DNA of 34,334 nucleotides from Planctomycetota bacterium (GTDB lineage: Bacteria; Planctomycetota; Phycisphaerae; UBA1845): NCBI GenBank assembly GCA_024280855.1, contig JAJRPG010000065.1, positions 1 through 34,334 on the forward strand. The letters run 5' to 3'. Shown here in pieces: positions 31,031 through 34,334 of this stretch (its first letter is position 1; each line of letters opens with the position of its first letter). A program made the translations under genes and the position numbers. The notes below the pieces were generated by a model. The model saw only the letters and a list, made by a program, of their open reading frames with translations. It had not been told where the DNA came from and made no database searches.

Positions 31031-34000
31031 TCATTTGTGAGCCGTTTGCTTATTCTTGTTCTGCTTAGTCAGCATAGCTTGCCACTTGTCGAGTTTGGCA
31101 ACATCTGCTGTGTCGGGCATGATTTCTTGCCAGGACATATAAAGATCAACGATGTATTGCACGCATTTTAATGCGAGTGAATGTTCGATGCCGAGTTGTT
31201 CCGCCAAAATAGCGTGAGCTTCTAAGAGTTTCGACTCTGCTTCGGTGAATCGGTTCAATTTTGCAAGGACTTTTCCGTGTGAAACCAAAGACCATCCCAC
31301 GCGCCAATGTCCTTCAGGATAGGCCTGCATATGACCATCTACACATTTAGAAACAAGCAATTCTGCTTCTTCAAGTTGTCCAAGGTCTCGTAAAACGGAC
31401 CCTAAACTTTGCATGGAACCCAGTGTACTCGCGTGATTTTCGCCTAGTGTTTTTCTTTGGGTTTCATGCACTTCCCGGATATAGGGCAAAGCTTCGGCGT
31501 GTCTATTCGTTGAGGTCAGAAGGATGCCCATGTTGTAGATTGCACCTACCGTAGTAGGGTGATCGTCGCCCAGCACGCGTCTCAGACCTTCAATCGCCTC
31601 AAGAATATAGTCTGACGCTTCCTCGTATTTTTCCATTGATTGTAGGAGTGTGCCCATATTGTTAATAGAAATCAGCGTATTATAATTGTCGTCACCAAGT
31701 ACTTGTCGTTGGCCCTTGAGCGCTTCTTGGAAGTAGCGTAGCGCTTCATCGTTATCACCTAAAGATTTGTACAGTAAGCCCATGTTATTGATCGCGTTTA
31801 GCGTGTCCGGATGCTTAGCTCCAAGCGCACGCTTGGAGGTTTCCATAGCCTCACGCACATAAGGTAAGGCTTCTTGGATTTTTCCCATCGAGCTTAGGAG
31901 CCAGCCCATGTTACTAATCGAACTTGCCGTCTCAGGATGGTCGTTGCCCAGTACGCGTCGATAGCCTTCCATGGCTTCGCGCGAATACTCCAGTGCTTCA
32001 TCGGGCTTGTTCATCAAGTTGAGCAGTTCGCCCATATTGTTAACGGATTTCAATGTGTCCGGGTGGTCATTGCCCAGAAATTGACGACGGGCATCAAGCG
32101 CTTCGCGACAAAACGGTAATGCTTCAGCGTACTTTCCCATGCGTATTAAAAGGGTGCCCATTTCGCTAATTGCGCTGAGTGTTTTTGGATGTTGACTTCC
32201 CAATACGCGACGGCGAGTATCCAGCGTCGCATGACAATATGATAGCGCTTCAGCGTTTTGGCCCATTTCAACGAGTAATAAGCTCATGCTACTCATGGCG
32301 TTCAGTGTGCTGGGATGGTCATTGCCCAATACGCGTCGAGACGTGTCCAACGCTTCGCGGCAGTGAGGCAAGGCCTCGGTGTATTTACCCATCGACATGA
32401 GTAAAATGCCCATATCGATCATCGAATCCAATGTATCTGATTGTTCGTTGCCTAGCAGTTGGCGACGAATGGTAAGCGCTCGTTCAAGCTGCGGAAGGGA
32501 TTGAGGGAATAAGCCGATCTCACGATACGTGTTGCCGATCGCTTGTCGCAAAGCTGCTTCCAGTAATGGTTGGTCGGCGAAATCGTTGTCAATCGTGGCC
32601 ACGGCTCCAGCGAGTATTTCCTTATCGACAATATTTAGTGCGATGTCCGTTGCGTTCAGGTCCTCGAAGGAGGCGAGGACTGAATCAATATGTTCTTGTG
32701 ATGCGCCGCTTTGGATCAATTTTTCAAGAGTTCGCTCGCTTAGACTTGTAAAGATTTTGCGACCCATCATCTCAGCGTCAATGTCGGAAATCATGGACGA
32801 CTGAATTTCAACAACAGCTTCTAATTGGTCGAGCGCGCTTTGGGTCTCTTGAGCATGTTGCTCTGCCAGGGCAAGGCTATCCTGCGCCCGTTGCGTGGCA
32901 ATCTCCGCGAGATCCCGTTGGGCTGCCTCCGCCACAGCGAATTTTAACACCAGGCCCGCTGCGACGAAAAAGACTAAAGCGAAAACGCTTCCAGCGATCA
33001 CGCCACCTCGGTTACGCTGTGCAAACTTTTTAAGCCTGTATGTGAAGCTCGGTGGCCCTGCAGAAACAGGTTCATGAATAAGGTAGCGATGGATGTCCGC
33101 CGCGAGTTCAGAGGCATTGGTATAGCGGCGGGTGCGGTCTTTTTCGAGTGATTTCATCGTGATCCAATCTAGATCACCAGTCACGCATTTCGAGAGCGAA
33201 CGTCGATCGGTGTTGCGAAGACCGGCAATGTTGATCGTAGTAGCGCTGATTTGCTCGCTTGGCTTGGGAGGTTCATCCTCTCGGATGATGCGACTAATTT
33301 CAACTAGCGAGGCTCGTCGAAGATTGGTTGGATCGAATGGAAGTGAACCTACGAGCAACTCATATAGTAATACACCTAAAGCATAAATATCAGTGCGTGT
33401 GTCGATGTCTTCACCAGATTGGCCGGTTGGCTCAGGACTCATATATTCGGGCGTGCCAATCATTTGGCCCTGCATGGTATTAACCGATTGTGTTGAAAGC
33501 CGTTGGTCGAGTGCCTTAGCCAGACCGAAATCAATGACCTTTGGAATATGCTCGTGCCGCTGCTCGGAAACCAAAATGTTGCTTGGTTTGATATCTCGGT
33601 GGATGACGCCTTTTTGATGCGCGTGTTGAATTGCCTCACAAACTTTGATAAATAGTTTTAGCCGTTGGGGGATGGTTAGTTTATGTTCATCGCAATACTT
33701 TGTGATTGGCAATCCTTCGACATATTCGAGGGCGAAATAGGGCCTGCCATCTTCCGCGCATCCCGCATCGAAAACCTTCGCTACATGAGGATGGTTGAAC
33801 ATCGCTAACGCCTGGCGTTCTGTTTCGAACCGGGCGATGGTCTGTTCGGTGTCCATGCCCCGTTTGATGAGCTTTAGTGCCACTTGCCTTCGTATAGGCT
33901 TTTGCTGCTGGGCGAGATATACGACGCCCATGCCGCCTGCCCCGATTCGGCGGATAATTTTGTAATGGCCAATTTGGGCTGGTATCTGAGAATCCGCTTG

Positions 34001-34201
34001 CGAATCGTCCACGCCAAAGGCAAGCGTTTGAACAAAATCGTCTACCTCTGTTGTAGGTAGCTGAAGTAATCTTTCTACCTTGTTGCGCAGCGATTCGTCT
34101 GTTCCGCAAGCCTCGTCCAGCATAGCTGATTGCTCTTCTCTGGATAGATTCTCCGCGCGATGGAACAGCTCTTGTATTCTTTTTAGTTGATTATCGTGCA
34201 T
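31031..34201 (-). CDS. Large transmembrane Ser/Thr protein kinase (Hanks type) with TPR array
   Basis: This 1056-residue protein has a kinase domain at about 80-375: IGAGGMGVVY, K110 in VALKLIK, H201-R202-D203-IKPSN and D224-FG-L, all intact. The activation segment ends GTPEYMSPEPTG, with Pro in place of the usual Gln in SPEQ. A transmembrane segment follows (GGVIAGSVFALVFFVAAGLV), then a coiled coil rich in Ala, Gln and Glu. The C-terminal half is about eleven 42-residue TPRs with strong internal likeness (MGKYTEALPHCREALDTSRR, VLGNDHPSTLNAMSSMSLLL), a recently expanded array. No sigma factor gene precedes it within the window, but its ATG lies only 133 nt from the right edge. It is similar in layout to the kinase at 26036, so the two are probable paralogues. 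Partner and target are unknown. Confidence 0.94.
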   Translation of the reverse strand: MHDNQLKRIQELFHRAENLSREEQSAMLDEACGTDESLRNKVERLLQLPTTEVDDFVQTLAFGVDDSQADSQIPAQIGHYKIIRRIGAGGMGVVYLAQQQKPIRRQVALKLIKRGMDTEQTIARFETERQALAMFNHPHVAKVFDAGCAEDGRPYFALEYVEGLPITKYCDEHKLTIPQRLKLFIKVCEAIQHAHQKGVIHRDIKPSNILVSEQRHEHIPKVIDFGLAKALDQRLSTQSVNTMQGQMIGTPEYMSPEPTGQSGEDIDTRTDIYALGVLLYELLVGSLPFDPTNLRRASLVEISRIIREDEPPKPSEQISATTINIAGLRNTDRRSLSKCVTGDLDWITMKSLEKDRTRRYTNASELAADIHRYLIHEPVSAGPPSFTYRLKKFAQRNRGGVIAGSVFALVFFVAAGLVLKFAVAEAAQRDLAEIATQRAQDSLALAEQHAQETQSALDQLEAVVEIQSSMISDIDAEMMGRKIFTSLSERTLEKLIQSGASQEHIDSVLASFEDLNATDIALNIVDKEILAGAVATIDNDFADQPLLEAALRQAIGNTYREIGLFPQSLPQLERALTIRRQLLGNEQSDTLDSMIDMGILLMSMGKYTEALPHCREALDTSRRVLGNDHPSTLNAMSSMSLLLVEMGQNAEALSYCHATLDTRRRVLGSQHPKTLSAISEMGTLLIRMGKYAEALPFCREALDARRQFLGNDHPDTLKSVNNMGELLNLMNKPDEALEYSREAMEGYRRVLGNDHPETASSISNMGWLLSSMGKIQEALPYVREAMETSKRALGAKHPDTLNAINNMGLLYKSLGDNDEALRYFQEALKGQRQVLGDDNYNTLISINNMGTLLQSMEKYEEASDYILEAIEGLRRVLGDDHPTTVGAIYNMGILLTSTNRHAEALPYIREVHETQRKTLGENHASTLGSMQSLGSVLRDLGQLEEAELLVSKCVDGHMQAYPEGHWRVGWSLVSHGKVLAKLNRFTEAESKLLEAHAILAEQLGIEHSLALKCVQYIVDLYMSWQEIMPDTADVAKLDKWQAMLTKQNKNKQTAHK

Positions 34202-34334
34202 TATCTTTCTTTGGCCTAACAGCCTGTTGAAGAATCCTCATTTTCAGCCATCGTTCAGATATGGGCGGACGTGTAAGCTGGCGTAGCCCATTTCAATTTC
34301 TGAGGCCAAAAATTGGGCAATTGGATTCGATGAA
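34202..34334. other. Upstream region at the right edge
   Basis: The last 133 bases hold no gene I can support. They include AGCCTGTTGAAGAATCCTCA, which recalls the terminal repeats of some insertion sequences (the CTGTTGAA core), but no transposase or matching second end is visible, so this is only a hint. The promoter of the kinase gene should lie in or beyond this stretch. Confidence 0.25.

Noticed and set aside
30896-31171. 91-codon + frame with a hydrophobic segment
   Set aside because: It runs into the opposite kinase gene, has no clear ribosome binding site and resembles no family.
34205-34250. Insertion sequence end at the right edge
   Set aside because: Only a short CTGTTGAA-like piece is seen, with no transposase, second end or target duplication; kept only as a hint.

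Overview
The window looks like a chromosome segment from a planctomycete (Planctomycetota, perhaps Phycisphaerae-like; the exact taxon cannot be read from the sequence). The signs are an ECF sigma factor fused head-to-tail with a Hanks kinase carrying TPRs, secreted proteins ending in dockerin-like Asp-rich repeats, a 'FTIPWYTIDGGGG...SGTIGQPD' secreted protein, a giant surface protein and a planctomycete-style integrase. There is one complete tRNA (Gly, anticodon CCC), no rRNA and no CRISPR array.

Layout, left to right. (1) 1-6634 is a metal-resistance block: a leftward, left-truncated MerR-family metal sensor with a textbook 20-bp-spacer promoter, then rightward a small secreted Cys/Asp-rich protein, an RND periplasmic adaptor lipoprotein with three paired Cys/His repeats, and an HME-type RND pump. 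No outer-membrane partner is visible. (2) 6813-9716 (-) is a large Ca-binding lipoprotein with thrombospondin-type-3 repeats and C-terminal beta-propeller-like repeats. (3) About 10039-18089 is a probable integrative element: three tandem Dam-like (D12-class) adenine methyltransferases, the first fused to a C5-cytosine-methyltransferase-like domain that has lost its catalytic motifs, then a DUF3102-like protein, two unknown proteins around a set of strong DNA hairpins, an excisionase-like HTH protein and a tyrosine recombinase next to tRNA-Gly. (4) 18390-25217 (-) is a set of three secreted proteins: a dockerin-type protein, a tail-fibre-like protein and a 1713-aa protein with an HExxH motif, beta-rich repeats and a dockerin-like end. 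(5) 25451-34201 is a signalling block: ECF sigma factor plus Ser/Thr kinase-TPR (+), a TMTC-like membrane protein with TPRs (-), and a second Ser/Thr kinase-TPR (-).

Base composition drops visibly to the right of the tRNA, so the left part, or at least the integrase-methyltransferase block, may have a different history from the right part.

The most unusual item is the methyltransferase operon at 10079-13629. It has three paralogous D12 domains, two gene junctions with an identical 20-nt overlap, a vestigial fourth start downstream, and a degenerate, apparently non-catalytic C5-methyltransferase domain at the head. No restriction enzyme is recognisable nearby. I infer a solitary methylation module on a mobile element in which a dead cytosine methyltransferase may have become a DNA-recognition or regulatory domain.
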